A DNA stretch of 64,000 nucleotides, from positions 6,696,001 through 6,760,000 of the forward strand of contig NC_083563.1 in the NCBI RefSeq assembly GCF_019925205.1. Direction: 5' to 3'. This document shows positions 1-14,218 of this stretch, piece after piece. Origin of the DNA: Metopolophium dirhodum (Eukaryota; Arthropoda; Insecta; Hemiptera; Aphididae). The notes under the pieces were generated by a model, which did not search any database, was not told the DNA's origin, and saw nothing but the letters and a program-made list of their open reading frames with translations. A program made the translations under genes and the position numbers. The stretch's first letter is position 1, and every line of letters begins with the position of its first letter.

Positions 1-499
1 AATACTAGTCCCCACTGAGAAGACTCGTGTCCAGAAATTTGATGTTACATTATATAATATTACCATTTGATAGGTACAGAATTCAATGATTATTAATTGT
101 ACTAAAATATTAAATTATTTTACCATGTATAGGACATTAGGACATAGCCACATAAGTTCATAGAATTACATAGATTGATTAACAAAAATAGAAAGAATGT
201 TTAATAGATTTACAATATTATAATGGATTGTCATATTAGTATATTACCAATTCAACAGGAGATTCCAATAACCACTGTACAATTTTTTTTTAAATAACTA
301 CATTGGAAAATTCAAAATATTCGTAATAATTTAAATATTTAATTACGTAATTTAGTGCCAAATATTTCAAAATTTCTATCTTGATGTGGTTTTTTAAGTC
401 ATTTTTATAGGAGAATTCTTATTTGAGTATCTTGTGTTTACTTCTAGTAACATTGATGAAACAAATTGTGGTTTTCCAGATGTATACAATAACAGTACC

Positions 500-776
500 T
501 AACAGTTATGTACTTTTAAATACATTTTTACTGGTGGCACTTTTATATAAATTGTTCGTTGGATACCTTTGTTCTTTATTGAGCACCACGTTAGATTTTG
601 ACACATTTAAAACATGCATTATCAAATGCACCATTCCAACCTGTTTTACTATCGATAATAAGTGGTTCCACTAATGCTAAATACACTTGGCGAAATTTAG
701 TTGATCCTAAAACTTTATTTAAATTTCTTAACTTATATAACTTAATTTTTATATCAATTTTATTTTTCCCTTTCAC
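500..776 (-). pseudogene. LINE reverse-transcriptase C-terminal fragment
   Basis: The minus strand reads a stretch around TKFRQVYLALVEPL, then WNGAFDNA, and after a frame change ends with VVLNKEQRYPTNNLYKSA. This order (RQxYxALVEP, WGGAxD, ILNKxxRYPT) is the usual region just after the palm of non-LTR reverse transcriptases. A stop follows VKI near 591, and the frame must shift to continue, so it is a dead fragment. No catalytic motif is present. Family assignment is by motif order only. Confidence 0.5.
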
Positions 777-1789
777 ATTGCTACTGGTTTTATTTCCTGA
801 ATATTTAAAAATATAATATTTAGTTAGCGATTCATAATAACAGTTATTTAATTAAATACCTATATCATTGTGAATTTTAAGTTTAGTTCCAGTCAGTAGT
901 GTATTTTCCATTAAATAGTGAGCAGCATAAGTTTTTTTTCTAAATTTAGGATATTTTTTACTAACCATTATTATTTTTAATATTATTTATTTTAAAACTT
1001 TGATATTTCCTCTAAAGAATCACCTGAATATAACAATATAATTTGCTAAACAAGTATCTACCTACCTAATTGGATTTTTAACGGAAGTACCTAAATTTAT
1101 ACCATTTACCTAGTTGTATACTGAAAAGTTTAGGAGAGATTACGTTCATTCCTTATTTCATGATGGAAACTCCCTAATATATTCATTAATTTTAACTCTT
1201 TTTTCCCAATTGTTTAAGTAAGAAGAGAAAAACTTTAAAGCATTATCGCGTAAACCTAGGTATTTTGATTTTTGTAACAGGATATTGTGATAAACAATGT
1301 CAAATGATGTAGCTATGTGTAAATAGATAGTGGCACATATTGATGTATTAGGGATTTTGTACTTATCTATATGTTAGTAATAAGTATGATAAGAAAAAAA
1401 ACCTTTGCTTACAATCAAAACAGAAAAAAAATAGCTTAACAGTGTTATACTGATAGGTAATTATTATTAATTGTTATTAATATCCATGAAGACAATACTG
1501 AATATTTAACAGTTACCAGTAGGTACATTATATAGTATATTTATATATCATACTTCAGTACATTCATTATTCATGTAACCATTGCTTATGAAATGATCAC
1601 CTATTTATTTTATAATCAATGATATAACTAATGATATTACAGTAATTATTATATAGTTCGATTAATTTTTATATAAAAAATAATTGTCTATTTTGTGAAT
1701 GTGTGTGTACTAACCTTTATTAATATATATAGTTATTAATTCGGTATGGTATATTATAATAGATATGATATTATGTACTTGTTTTACAG
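777..1789. other. AT-rich stretch, no gene seen
   Basis: Short open frames only, without coding character. It ends at the splice acceptor (TTGTTTTACAG) of the first visible exon of the next gene. The stretch 1-499 is similar and also empty. Confidence 0.5.
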
Positions 1790-4700
1790 CTCGTTACACT
1801 ACCAGTATAAGCACATTAGTAGCCATAATCGGCGCATTTTTCGATTCGCAGATAACGTTTTGTTGTATGCTACGTGTGGATAAAACACAACAAAATACAG
1901 AACCAGATAACAATTCAGATGTCGATTACATTATGCCAAGGGTATGTTTTCAATTCTTGTGCTTTATACATAAAAAAATAATATTTCTACTTTTTATACA
2001 CTTTAAAAGTATATTAGGTATATTATAGTAGTGAGGTCAGGAAAACTACTTTCAATCGATCACCAAAAACAATAAATAAAATATTTTAAACTTATAAAAG
2101 AAAATATGTATATTACTAACGAGTAAAATATGTTTCTCATATTTTGTATTGTAATGGCCGTTGTGCAATGAAAACCTAATCACCCAACCGTGGCTCTATT
2201 TTTAATCAAATAAAAAAGTATTTGTTCTAGAAATATATTTAAAATAATAACATGGAAAAGAAGGTAAAATACTCCGAAAATGTCTCAAAGTATGTTCCAC
2301 AAAATACAATGAATTACAACAATATTCTCTGTGCAGATCATTCGCCATGACAACCAAATTAAGGGGAAAAGTGGTGCTCCACTACATTATAAATTATATA
2401 AAACTATACGGAAAATGTCAAAAAAAATTTTCGTGGACTCTAAAATCCAAACAACGTAATATAATCAAAATCATTATAATTAAAATAAATTATTAACCTC
2501 AGTTTTATCGGAATCAATACAAAATATAATGTAGGTAGGTAGCTATGAATAATATATACTTTTGTAGGATAATATGTCAATATTACCCATAGGCCATAAC
2601 TCACATTAAATTTAATAATCGATATAGGTACCTACTGCGTATTACTATTATATTGACCCTAAAATACAATGATAACAGTTTTATGACATTGTTTTTGTTT
2701 GACTTCTCTTAACTAACCTATATTACAAATAAATAATTCAGTCCTTTACAAAGAAAAAACATGAAATATTTGTTGTGTTTTAAGAAATGTTTTTATTCTC
2801 CTTAGCTATACTCCATAGGATAGCATTTATACATTTTGTTTCACATTAGACTACCGACTATTGCACAATATATTTCATCGTCAGATGAGAGAATTATAAA
2901 TATGTTTTTCCAGTGAACCTACATATTATTCTTAGTTTTTAAAACAGTTAATTAGTATTTAAAATTTAAATAAATTCAAAAAAAAAAAATTAAGATAGTT
3001 CATAGACATTTATATTTATGTAACATGATATTATTTAAATACCAATTTACTACATAAGCTGTGAAGTAACCCGTAAACGTAAACAAATAACAAATCTTTT
3101 GAGACCGCTTCTCAAAACATATTATTATACGCATAGTAATAATATGACATTTTAAATGGCAATAATTGTTCAGGTATCTATTGTTGGAAATCCTAAGTCC
3201 GAAAAATTGTTACTTTTACTATTACTTTCGTTCATTTTTTGTATGTTGTAAACGAAATTCAAAAATAATAATAGGCATTCCTGATTGGTACAATTTCGAA
3301 ACTTGTCCATCAGATAGAGATATGTACCTACACTCTTTTTTCCGCGTTTTCGAAGAAAGACAGTTGCGTAATTAAACCGCATTAATTACATATTATGTTA
3401 TACTTGCGTAGTTACGTTATACCATACATTGTCGACTATGGTAATACAACAGTAGATACGCCGTGCTAACTGTAGACATGTAGGTAGGTAGGTACGCCAA
3501 TATCTGTGCAAGGAATGTGCCGGCTTTTATCTGGTCGTAAAGTTAACAAAATGTGCACCAATTACACCCACTCAGTTTAACAAAATAAGCGTAACCTTGG
3601 TTATAAATCGTGCATAATGTTCGAAATGGAAAACAGTTATATGGTGATGTGATTTTCCGACGATTCTAATAATAATATAGGTATGATACCTGCAACACAC
3701 CAGTGCAGTAAAAACATAAGTATAGCAATGATGTAGGTACCGTAACTAGTGTTAAAGATAAAATTAAATACAAAAAAAATGTATCTAATACTCGCTCTCG
3801 GTTTCGGCATCCCAACGCCAATAAATGTGTCACGGCAGTGTCTGAAAATCAATACTGTCTGCAGTTTGCACGTATTGTTCGATAGCCAACTTTTCATAAT
3901 GTTATTATCGTGTTAGACGTAGATTTGAAAGAGTGAAGAAATTAAGAAGAATGCATTTTTGTTAGGGTGTTCTAGAACGTTTACCTTTTTTTTTTTTATC
4001 AAAACGTTGATCCCAAGTTTATAACAATTAACAATGTTAAAAATTTCGAAAAATCTAATTTATAATTTCGACGTGTCTGTATAAAATAAGTCAAATAATA
4101 CTCGTGGGCCAGTTCCTATTTTCGATAACGTATCAGTAATATTGCACAGGAAACAAATGAGCTGTACATGCAGGTACTCATGTTTTGTATTGTTTGTAAA
4201 ATGTTGTTGCGATTTATAGTACCTACTACTATATATTTGTCGTTTCCATAAGAGCACTAAAATCCGCACAATAAACATCATCGTAAAACAATTTAAATAA
4301 TTTATTGAAACTTAGTTATTGTTGCACACATAATACGTTTTTTTTGTGTCAATTTCATTAGTATAATAATACAAGAAATGTCATTAAAGTTTGACAAGAC
4401 ATAATTCAGTTACTTTACTTATTGCCTATTCATTTTTATTTTCGCACGGCTAACTATTTCGTGACATTTAGACTTTTAGATTTAGAGTTATAAATTCTGG
4501 TTGCCGATTTGCAAGCACACGTCCTGTTTGTCTTACATATTGTTTTACAATGACATTGGGTGTATCCTTGTGCCCCTGAAACGCCTTTTATCTATACTGT
4601 ATATAGCTACCTCCCGAAGTGAAATTGGTTTTTCTGCTTGACCTGTCGATTCTACTGTGATAACATTGCCTAATATAAACTGCAGTATACGGAAATTATG

Positions 4701-7700
4701 TTAATTCCTAGGCAATGATATTATCATTTCCTTACCGTATTAGAAAATATGATCATAATTTCCCTGGAATCATTTCCTAAACTGTCGACAACCCCAGTAA
4801 CATAATAATATATGATATTATCGATATCACTGACATCGCATCCGTCGTTGATACCGCGCAGGTTAAATCGGAGTGCGTGTTGCGGTCGAATAGTACCGCC
4901 AGGAAAACGTCGGACAACAACTACGGCCGCTCCTGGGTGTTCGAGGCGGACGGCACGGCGGGCCCGGGCGGCTGTCCCCCCACGTACGCGTCCACGGAAT
5001 CGCTGAGCGCGCTCGACCACCGGTTACCGGCAACAGCGGCGGTGACGGCGGGCGCGGCCGTGTGTAGCCGGACGGTGACGCTGAAGCGTAGGGCCAAGCC
5101 GGTGACGCCGGTGGTGATCGTCGAGATGGACGGCACGGGCGGCCGGCCCACGCAGCTGATGACCAGTTTCTCTCGGACACCGTCGCCGGTTGGCCTGTCG
5201 GAGAGCTCGTCTCAGGACTCGGTGTCCGCGGCCGCCGTGGCCAACGCGCCAATTTACGAGTGCCTGGAGAAGCTGACCGAACAGTCCGTGTACAGGTCCC
5301 GCTTGAACACCGCCCTGTCGGCCAGCATCCAGGAGGCCATCGCGTCCGGTGACCGGCCGCCCCGGAGCCTGTCGCCCAGGCCACCGCCCGCCGCCGAGCC
5401 CGTCCAGTACGCGTCACTGATGGAGGAGTTGCAGAAGACCATCGGCAACAGACTCTCCAAACACGTTGAATCGCCCGAAGAGAGGTGAGTAGAAAATCGG
5501 CCACCACTCCGATATTATACATTTATACTGCAAGAGTGATATTCACCGCAAGCATATACTCACCCCCTTTTTTTTCATTAGACAAGCGCAGTTATTTAAA
5601 ACCTAGTTTTTGGAGTTTTGAAGTAAAAAAATGTATTTTTATTAAACTCCGCTCTCGAATATTTGATATTTGGTTGTGATCTATCTGAATCAAAATTCGA
5701 ACGAGTAGTTTCCAAGTTACTAACATTACCTATACAATGTACTTAGGTATTAAGGATAATAATATATATACCATAAAATATATTATGTGATATTTAGTGT
5801 TCATAATTACGAAAAAAATGGTAGATAAGAAATTCGAATAAACATGAAACATATAGGTATTGTTTAATTTTTAATTGATTTTCAAACTATAATAGTAGGT
5901 AAGCTATATACTGTTTTATCGTCATTGAACAATTTTTAATAATTGCTTGAACAATAACTAGGTAATAAGAACATGAAATGTATATATATTTTAATCAAAA
6001 ATAATTAACTTGTGGCATTACCGGGAGCTCGGAATAGTATCATGGACTAAATTATCCTTATTACGTAAAGTTTAATAAGTCAAAAACAAATAGTTTAAAT
6101 TTCACTATGCCAAACACCGTTTTCAAAAAAATATCTGCCCAATAGTTTAAATTAAAATAGAGTGCTTTTTATATGAAAAACTTGAGTTTAGTTCGTTCAA
6201 AAAATCTCAAGTATTCGAAACTATAGTCTTTGAGTATATTTAAGAACTCAAAATATCATATTTTGAATAACTGCAATATTAAAGAAAAATGGGGAAACAG
6301 GTAACAGATTTGTTGAAAGATAGGAATCAAGTGAACCTCGTCATTGAGTAAACTATAATGAATGTATTAAATTTGAATTCAATAATAAATCATTGCATAC
6401 GAAAAACGATTTTAAGCGGAGACAATCAGTCAGCCTATAAACTTATAAACTAAGTACCTACCTATATAATATATATTACGCTATATTAAATAATAATTAT
6501 TATAGTAATTGATTTTACTATTAGTAATACGGTAAGCACTATAAATAAGTAATATCATAAAATTAATTTAAATGATTTAAAATTATCATTGTGTACTTAT
6601 ATGAAGTACCTATAATAATATACTTAAAAGTTTCAAATTACAACCAAAAAACTAAAATAATTTTTATTCGTTTAAAAATTAATTTTTACCCAAATTTGAA
6701 ATGTCTGTAAAAAAATGTGCCTTTATATCTTTAATATTTACAAATAACTATATACCTATTATTAACTTTATGAATTATGAAGAACTTTGTATTAAATTTT
6801 CAAGGTTTTTGACCGTGCTAAATATTTTTATCTAAATTTATTGGAAAAACAAAAGAAAATCAAAAATTTAAAATGTCTCAAAAACAGTTAAAATATTTGT
6901 AAAATGATAATTTAAACAATGATGAAAATTTCAATTATCTACCTACGGTTATTCGTTTTTAAATTACGACAAAATAAGAAAATCGATATTCTCAAAAACT
7001 AGTTTTACATAAAAAATTCCAGTTATTCCTTATTTTTCCACCAATTATTAATAAATGAGAAGAGACATTTTTACTTCTTACCATTTTTATTTTGTTCAAA
7101 TTAGAATGTGACATAATATATCTATTCTATATTCAATAATACTGATAAAAAATTAAATAACCACGAGATTACTGAACGATGTAGAAAAGATCATAAAATA
7201 TATATTATATTTTATACATCGTGGACCACAGCACCGTGGTCTTAGACCATGACACCATGGCATTGTCTTTAATTATTCTATGTTATAACCATGGTGGTAA
7301 CTGGTAAGTTACCTAAATTATTATCGTTCGTTATAATAATATTATGTATCACGGTTTATGTTTTCGGACAGCTTTCGAGTCCGGGGTACTCAAGTAGGTA
7401 CAGTATGTTCACGCTGGTGTTTGAATGATGACTTCTTATCAAAATAGGTTTTATGCTGTGTAATTTTAATTTATTTAACTTATGATGTATGATAAATGAA
7501 ATATCATTTTTAATGTGTAGGAGAGAATGGGGAAAAAGTACTTAAACTTTAAAGCATTGATAAACTGGGAATATTTAAGCACTTACTGGTAGGTATATGT
7601 TTTTTTTCAAGTTCCACCTCTGCGATTTCTATTAGGTATATTGACTGATTCAATATTAGTGTTTGGTACCAGTTTGAATTTCAAAAGAACTAGTGGGGGG

Positions 7701-10700
7701 GGGGGATTATTCTGACTATTCCAACAAATATCTCTGCGCTGACTTAAGTTGTCCATCTTTTAATACCTATATAGATAATTTAATATAATTAATATAATAA
7801 ACCCACCGGTGATCGAACCGTCGATCAGTCATATAAAATATATTTAAATTAGCAGACATATTAATGTAATCCTAATCAATCGATTTCATCGGACAAGGAT
7901 ACAGTTTTTAATTGTTGAGATACATTTTAATGTAAACACCTGTGCGGGCAGATATTTGTCTGGTTGCTACCTTAAGTACCAACTTGGCGGGAAATTCGAG
8001 AATTATCTGGTTTTAAGCTTAACAGATGTCACGCACATCTTTAAATTATTATTTTGGGTTTCTCCTAATTATTAGATTTTTATTGTTACTCTCGACATTT
8101 TTCTTAATATCCATAGCATAGCCAAGGCGTTTAAACATCCCATGGATATTTCATGTGTATAAATATTTTTAAAACGAAAAAAGCATTTGACCTGTACGTG
8201 GTTTAATATTTTACAGATTCAATGCAGATTTGGACGACGCACTACAAGACATCCAAGATTTAGAATCTCCAAATGGCCACAGCAATGACCGGACGGATGA
8301 CAGTAGCGATAGTGACGCAGCCAGCATGAAGACCACAAAAACAGTTATACTGAATGGTAAGAACGCTGATGACTTAGGTTACGTATCGATGCGCCAAGAT
8401 TGCGCACACTTGTTGAGCGTGTACGACCAAGTAGAATGTGAATTGCCAGAAGAACTGCCCGAAGAGACAAACAACAACACCATTGGGTTGGATGTCACGG
8501 TTAAGACTTCTAGTAAGGGTTGGAAGTCGTTGTCAACAATGTTAAAACGAAAACATAGAGCTGCTCTAACTTTAATACCCGAGATCGAAGCATCCATTAT
8601 AAAATCTGAATGTTTGGCGTACTTGTCGGAAAAAGAATTGATTGAACGATACGACCGTAATAAATTGGTACACAGGGTAAGACGTCACGATAATTACGGT
8701 GATAACGGTGAATGGTGATGGTATATAATTATACGCGTTTGCATGTCTACGCTCAATAAATTAATGCCCTCGGAAAAACATTGATAAATCTCGGTGTACC
8801 TAAACCTATTGGTATTTTGTGCTTTAATTACATATTTTTTTTCAAACTTTTTAAAATCATAATCACGATTTAAAATTAAAAAACATACCTAATTGTTTTT
8901 ATAAATATTATTCACCTAGAGATACTATAGAATAGTATAGATCTTAAATAATATATAGTATTATAGTCAATATCATTGTTCAGAAAAACTTCAAATCAAT
9001 ATTGTAGAATTTTGTTTTTTATTCATTTTAATTTGTCTTTAAGTTAAAATCTAAACAAACTGCCGGAAATTATTAACTAGGTACCTTGTACTTATTATAA
9101 GTTAAGTAGGTAAGCATTACTTTATGATTGACTATTTTAATTACAAAATATATAAATAAGTGTCTACATAGGTATATTTATGAATGAGGCAATAAGAAAT
9201 AATATATTATAATTTGAATATCATGATAAGATAGTAGGTACCTACTACCTATATACATATCCATAAAAAATATTTGATAATCACTCTGCACTTTTCATCA
9301 AATAATTTAAATACCTATTAAAAAAATTAACAATACATTAATCAAAAATAATGGTAGTAATATATTTTTACTAACATAGTTTTAATTACAAATTTTAACA
9401 TTATTTTATTTATTTATTTATTTATTTCGAACATTGCTGTAGATGCTTTTTTCAAATGAACAATCAGTATAGCTATTATAGCTAGGTATCATGAATAGAA
9501 ACACCACGTGATGTTTAAAAATGTATATACCTACCTACAATCAAGTGATGGGTATATTATTTTTAAAAAAAATTAAAAAACATACAAGAACTTTAACTAA
9601 TTACAATGTAAAAACAAAATTATTAATAATCAGAATTCTTAAATCCTAAACTAATATTATACCTATGTACCTACACGCACTTTTTTACAGTACCTTAAAT
9701 TCAAATAATATTGCCAAAAACCTTATTCATAAGCTTTGAAATCAAACACTCAAGTAATACAAATAATATACATCAAAACCAAAACATAACGGTCTAATAA
9801 CTGATTTCGTCTATCTTTTATCAATATAATAATTCTTGAACGGAAATCGATTAGTCGTAATATAAATTTACTTCAACACGATAAAAAAAATTCTAGTGAA
9901 AGGTGTTCAATTATTATATACCTAACCTTTATATTATTTATTTTGTTATTTATTATGCCCCGTTTATAAGGATTATAATTATTTTTAATAATTATAATTA
10001 AAAAATACAGTATAAACCTAAGATAATCTAACTACAAGATTTTATTTATATTACTCTGAAAAACATAAACAAATTAATACGTTTTAGTATTTTAGTATTT
10101 TATATTTAATAATCAACCCCGATATCCCAAGATTCCATAAAATAAATACATTTTTCATCATGCAAACTACAATAGAAACCTAACCATTTCCAACTAAGGA
10201 GTTGATTTTAATTAAGCCTTCGTAATTTATTTACCATGTATACGAGTATCATGACTATGAACAAAATATGTCTTACGTAAAAACAAACAATAAATACTGA
10301 AGGTTTTTAATTTATATTGTATTAATCTAGCACGCAACTAACTTGAATAGAACCCTTTGGCTTTTATTGTTGGAATTATTTATATAATGTGTAAGAAAAA
10401 TAATAACATTATTGGTGATGGTTTGAATAAAACAAAAAATCTCTCATTGCCCGTAGGCATAACACTATAACAGCATTAGTGTTAATGATACATGATATTG
10501 TATACAATGATAATATAGTATTATGATAATATTATATTATGAAACCACAAGTGAAATATGTACCTAGGTAGTAGGTACCATAATGTCTCTATTACATGTA
10601 TACCTAACCTAACCTAACCTAACCTATTACCTACGTAATAATTATTTTACTCATCAAACATAATTAAATTTAAATAGTATTCCATTCATTCAGTTAATCA

Positions 10701-10937
10701 GTAAAAAAAAATCACTGCCTATCATATTAGTTATATTAAGTTGTTAACATAACAAATCGGTGGCTATTAAAAACATATAAATACAAGTTACAAGTTATAT
10801 TTATACTTTATTGTGTTTAATTTAATCATATACTATTATATTATGTAACAATATTGTAATATTTTAATTTTCAGCAAATAGAAGAAAAAGTGTGGAAACA
10901 AATTAACGGTGCTTCTGAGACCGATTCCCCTTGCTGA
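1790..10937 (+). CDS. Unassigned four-exon gene, 5' end outside or unresolved
   Basis: Four exons join with consistent phases: 1790-1941, 4862-5484, 8217-8676 and 10875-10937. Donors are GTATGT, GTGAGT and GTAAGA; each acceptor ends in CAG. About 431 residues are visible, ending in SETDSPC and TGA. The first exon begins mid-codon after a good acceptor, so the start probably lies upstream; a start at MLRVDK near 1876 is the alternative. The second exon is very GC- and CpG-rich and encodes a low-complexity Ser/Pro/Ala region. It contains LEKLTEQSVYRSRLNTAL and, near its end, SLMEELQKTIGNRLSK, which weakly resembles an actin-binding WH2 motif. The third exon carries an acidic Ser/Asp run and then IPEIEASIIKSECLAYLSEK. 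The last exon adds QIEEKVWKQING. No transmembrane or enzymatic motif is clear. I do not recognise the family; a cytoskeletal adaptor is only a guess. The exon chain itself is well supported. Confidence 0.8.
1942..4861 (+). other. Intron of the unassigned gene, no gene seen
   Basis: An intron of about 2.9 kb between phase-0 sites. It contains an imperfect TAGG run near 3480-3493 and several short open frames on both strands that lack splice support or family motifs. Confidence 0.5.
6355..7130 (+). repeat. Degenerate copy of the GTCCGTAAACAGCTC repeat family
   Basis: Inside the second intron of the unassigned gene. It has the family's left-end landmarks in order: TTTGAATTCAATAATAAATC, then GAAAAACGATTTTAAGCGGA, then CAGTCAGCCTAT. 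A diverged interior follows, ending near a run resembling TTACTTCTTACCATTTTT. No coding potential is seen. The rest of this intron is AT-rich, with a G run near 7694. Confidence 0.5.
10603..10626 (+). repeat. Interstitial telomere-type repeat (CCTAA)n
   Basis: Four exact CCTAA units and a fifth partial unit lie in the last intron of the unassigned gene. CCTAA is the complement of TTAGG, the ancestral arthropod telomere unit that aphids also use. It is flanked by ordinary unique-looking AT-rich DNA, so it is internal, not a chromosome end. Confidence 0.7.
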
Positions 10938-13740
10938 CCGACTGATGAATTGTTTATTTGGTTATTTAATTGAATTTATATTACTATTATTAGGTATAAT
11001 TTTCTATATTGTATACAAATTTTTATTTTGTGTTATTGAACCTATTTAAAACGGTGGTATACAAGCAATCCTTCTTAAACTATATGTTAAATGTTATACC
11101 TACATATATCCGTTATATTATTATAAAATAAAAATTACATAATATATTATATTTATCATATCTTTCAAACATCATTCCTATTCAAAAAAAAAAAACAGAT
11201 ACAAAAAATTTAAATTGAAAATAATATTTTTACTATTATTTAACATAAAAAACGATATCATGTAATTTATACAATGTACGATTATCGTTAAAATATATTC
11301 TCTCTAGGTTATTATAATGTATATCTCTATTATACATATATACATGAATTATTATTTATAAAATATCTATAAATGTTGTTCAAGTTCGAAAAGTTGTGTT
11401 CGCAAAAAATATATACAAAAAAGACTAGTAGACTAAATAGTTTTATTCTCGGTTAGACTAAACTTGCGATTTATCATTAATATTTTATCTCGTGTTTATG
11501 TATAGTATTATATATATTATTATAAATTTGTTATTTATTTTTGACTGTGATTTTGATGTTAATCAATATGTCTATAATATAGGTATATATATATAATATA
11601 TATAATATACAATATACATTATACCTATTGTTAGTAAATAGATATTTATAAAAAATAATTTTTAAATGTTCAAAATATTTATAAATAGATAACATGTGGA
11701 ATGTATAAATTCAATTTATTATAAATATGTAGAACAAATAATAGCTAATCATAAAAATATATTATATTACCTATTATAGTAAATTTATTTTTATTGTAAG
11801 TATTATTTAAATGTAGAAATAATATACTACACAAGCACAACTGATTATAGGTGCACACTATAGTTATGTATATAGCCAGGCCTTTCTTTCCCATTAGACA
11901 CTTTGGGAACGTTCGATTGGGCCTCTTTGCCTGTTTTGATAAAATAGTACTCTGTCCAAGTCGTAGGGTCCCCATTATACCACTGCCCAGGACCTCAAAA
12001 AGGTTTAACACGGCCCTGACTGCCCCTGAGTACTGCACATTGGTTCAAAAAAAGACGACATTTGGGGGGGGGGGGACCAAAATTATTTTTTAAGAGCTGT
12101 ACACATTGTACGTGAGTACTGGGCCGTGATATTTAAATTATGTAAACCAATAAAATATTATGTATATATATTATATAGCCATAGCTGAATAAAAACTGAG
12201 TCCAAATTGTTTTCATTTGTAAGAAATATATTTACCATTTTCCAGAGTGCACCACAATAACTATCTATAAGTAATAAACTCTTACAAGTGCACTTGCAAA
12301 AATAATGTTTTTCTTTTCATTTTATAAAATAATTCATTAATTATTATAGATTTTAATCATTTATCATTTATCATTTATCATTAATACAATTAAAAATAGT
12401 GACAATATATAATTTCTGGTAGGTATAGAATAAAAAGTTTTCTTAAGTTTACATTTTGAAACTAACCTGCAGGTGGAGGTGCTATAAAATTGAATTAAAA
12501 TGTAAATGTGTAGAACGCCTCCAGTAGCAAATACCTACCCCCAGTATTGCGTCAACACTGTAAATTACCTACTACGTGTTAGCGCATAGACCATATTATT
12601 ATATTATTACAATAGTATAATCTCTATAATCATTAATCAATGGTACTTGGTAGGTAAACAGCGCACCTACCTACTAATTACTGTAATATTTTAGAATAAT
12701 GCTTATATAATACGTTAGGTACTATGCTTATGTGTTGTAAAAGTATATTGATAGGTAAATCGTACGTTTCGCATCGTCATTCCATAGCAATTAATTTGTT
12801 AATATGGTTTTCTTTTTTTTCGATTTGTTAGTCTTAATGAATGACTATAATATAATGTTTATCTGCGAAACAACACCCATATTGATATTTACGAATTTGC
12901 GTATTTAGCAGTTATAAATCGATAATATATAGCTAGGTAGGTAGGTGGTATCTACCTCCTACCTACTAATTTCTTCCTATTGTAGCCTACATATTATTAT
13001 CATCCATTGATAATATATATATTAGTTAAATGAGAAAAATATAATAATAGGAAATAATATATAACACAGAATGTTGCAATAGGTAAGCAAGCTGTATAAT
13101 ATTATATACCTACTCGTAAGTCATAAGTACCTAATACCTAATAACATAATATATTACAAATACACCTAAAACCTAACTATAGATACTACCTATATAGTCT
13201 ATATTATACTAATTCCTCTCTTCCTACCTATGTCCTATCCTGTCCAACTACAAAATGTTCATGTAATATTATTATTATTAATATATTCATCATTTATTTT
13301 AATTGGTAGGTTAGTAGGTATTACTTATTAATTCGTTCTAGACTCTGGACGTCTGTTTAGTTATGAATCGATTGAATCGATGTAGGCATTTCATTTAAAC
13401 ATTCAAGTTTTTTGTTAAATTACAATTTTAAAAAAGCACACATAGGTGTGGTAAAAATTACATTTTAACTGCTTAAAATATAAAAACAAAAAACTTGATA
13501 CTCTTATGATGCTTTTAAATTATAGTAGTGAAATAATTAGTTTTTGGGGGGCGGGCTTATACTCAATAGTATAAATAGTATAATAATATATTGTCCAGTG
13601 TACATTTATTTATATTACCTACATAACTAGAGGTACATAACTATAGAAGTATCAAACTATCAATAAATTATTATTTATAATATACCTAACTGCATGGATA
13701 GAAGATTGGTACCTATTGGCTATTGGTACCTACACAATTA
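10938..13740. other. 3' flank of the unassigned gene and AT-rich intergenic DNA
   Basis: The first few hundred bases are probably 3' UTR. From about 11875 to 12080 lies a more GC-rich patch (GGCCTTTCTTTCCC ... CCCAGGACCTC ... a G12 run) that looks like a worn mobile-element piece. TCATTTA repeats occur near 12357-12385. No gene is seen. Confidence 0.45.
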
Positions 13741-13745
13741 AAAAA

Positions 13746-14218
13746 AAAAAGTAAGTGGATGTCGCTCTGCTGTACAATAGTAGGTTACTAGTGGGTCAAT
13801 GTATAATGGATTATATTAAACTTGAATTCAATGATATAATATTATTGTACGAGAAAAACGATTCTGAGCGGAGACTACGGTTTGACAGTCTGGATATTTT
13901 ATATTGTTATTATTTATTATAGCCTGTAAGTTGAATTAATATTATAATATTATACATTTTTATTAGATAGAAATCTATAGAAATCTTCGTAATTTGTCGG
14001 TGGTTTTTCCCGTGGCATTAAATAACTATTGAGAAAATCGAAAATGACCTCCCTATAAAATACCATCTTGATCCAATTTGCTAAAAGATAATATTACTAT
14101 GTATAATATGTTGAAATCAAAGCACTCCTTCTGGTAGAAATTTTGTATACAGGATAAAAAAAAACACCATTGTAAAACCACTAGCTTTCTCGCTCGGCGC
14201 TCCGCTCAGAATCTAAAA
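13746..14218 (+). repeat. Short copy of the GTCCGTAAACAGCTC repeat family
   Basis: It starts with the family left end (GTAAGTGGATGTCGCTCTGC, TGTACA, then GTAGGTTACTAGTGGGTCA). It keeps the GAAAAACGATTCTGAGCGGA landmark and closes with the right end (CACCATTGTAAAACC ... GCTCCGCTCAGAATCTAAAA). It is about 470 bp because the interior is mostly deleted. Confidence 0.6.

Noticed and set aside
3637..3897. 86-codon minus-strand frame with hydrophobic stretches
   Set aside because: It lies in an intron, with AT-rich composition giving Ile/Phe runs, no splice partners and no recognisable motif.
4863..5522. 219-codon open frame on the minus strand
   Set aside because: It mirrors the GC-rich exon of the plus-strand gene. 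It is Arg/Pro-rich with no family motifs, and GC-rich DNA keeps antisense frames open.
11745..12093. Frames of 80-97 codons on both strands
   Set aside because: They cover a worn, GC-richer repeat patch next to a G run; the same region is open on both strands by composition.
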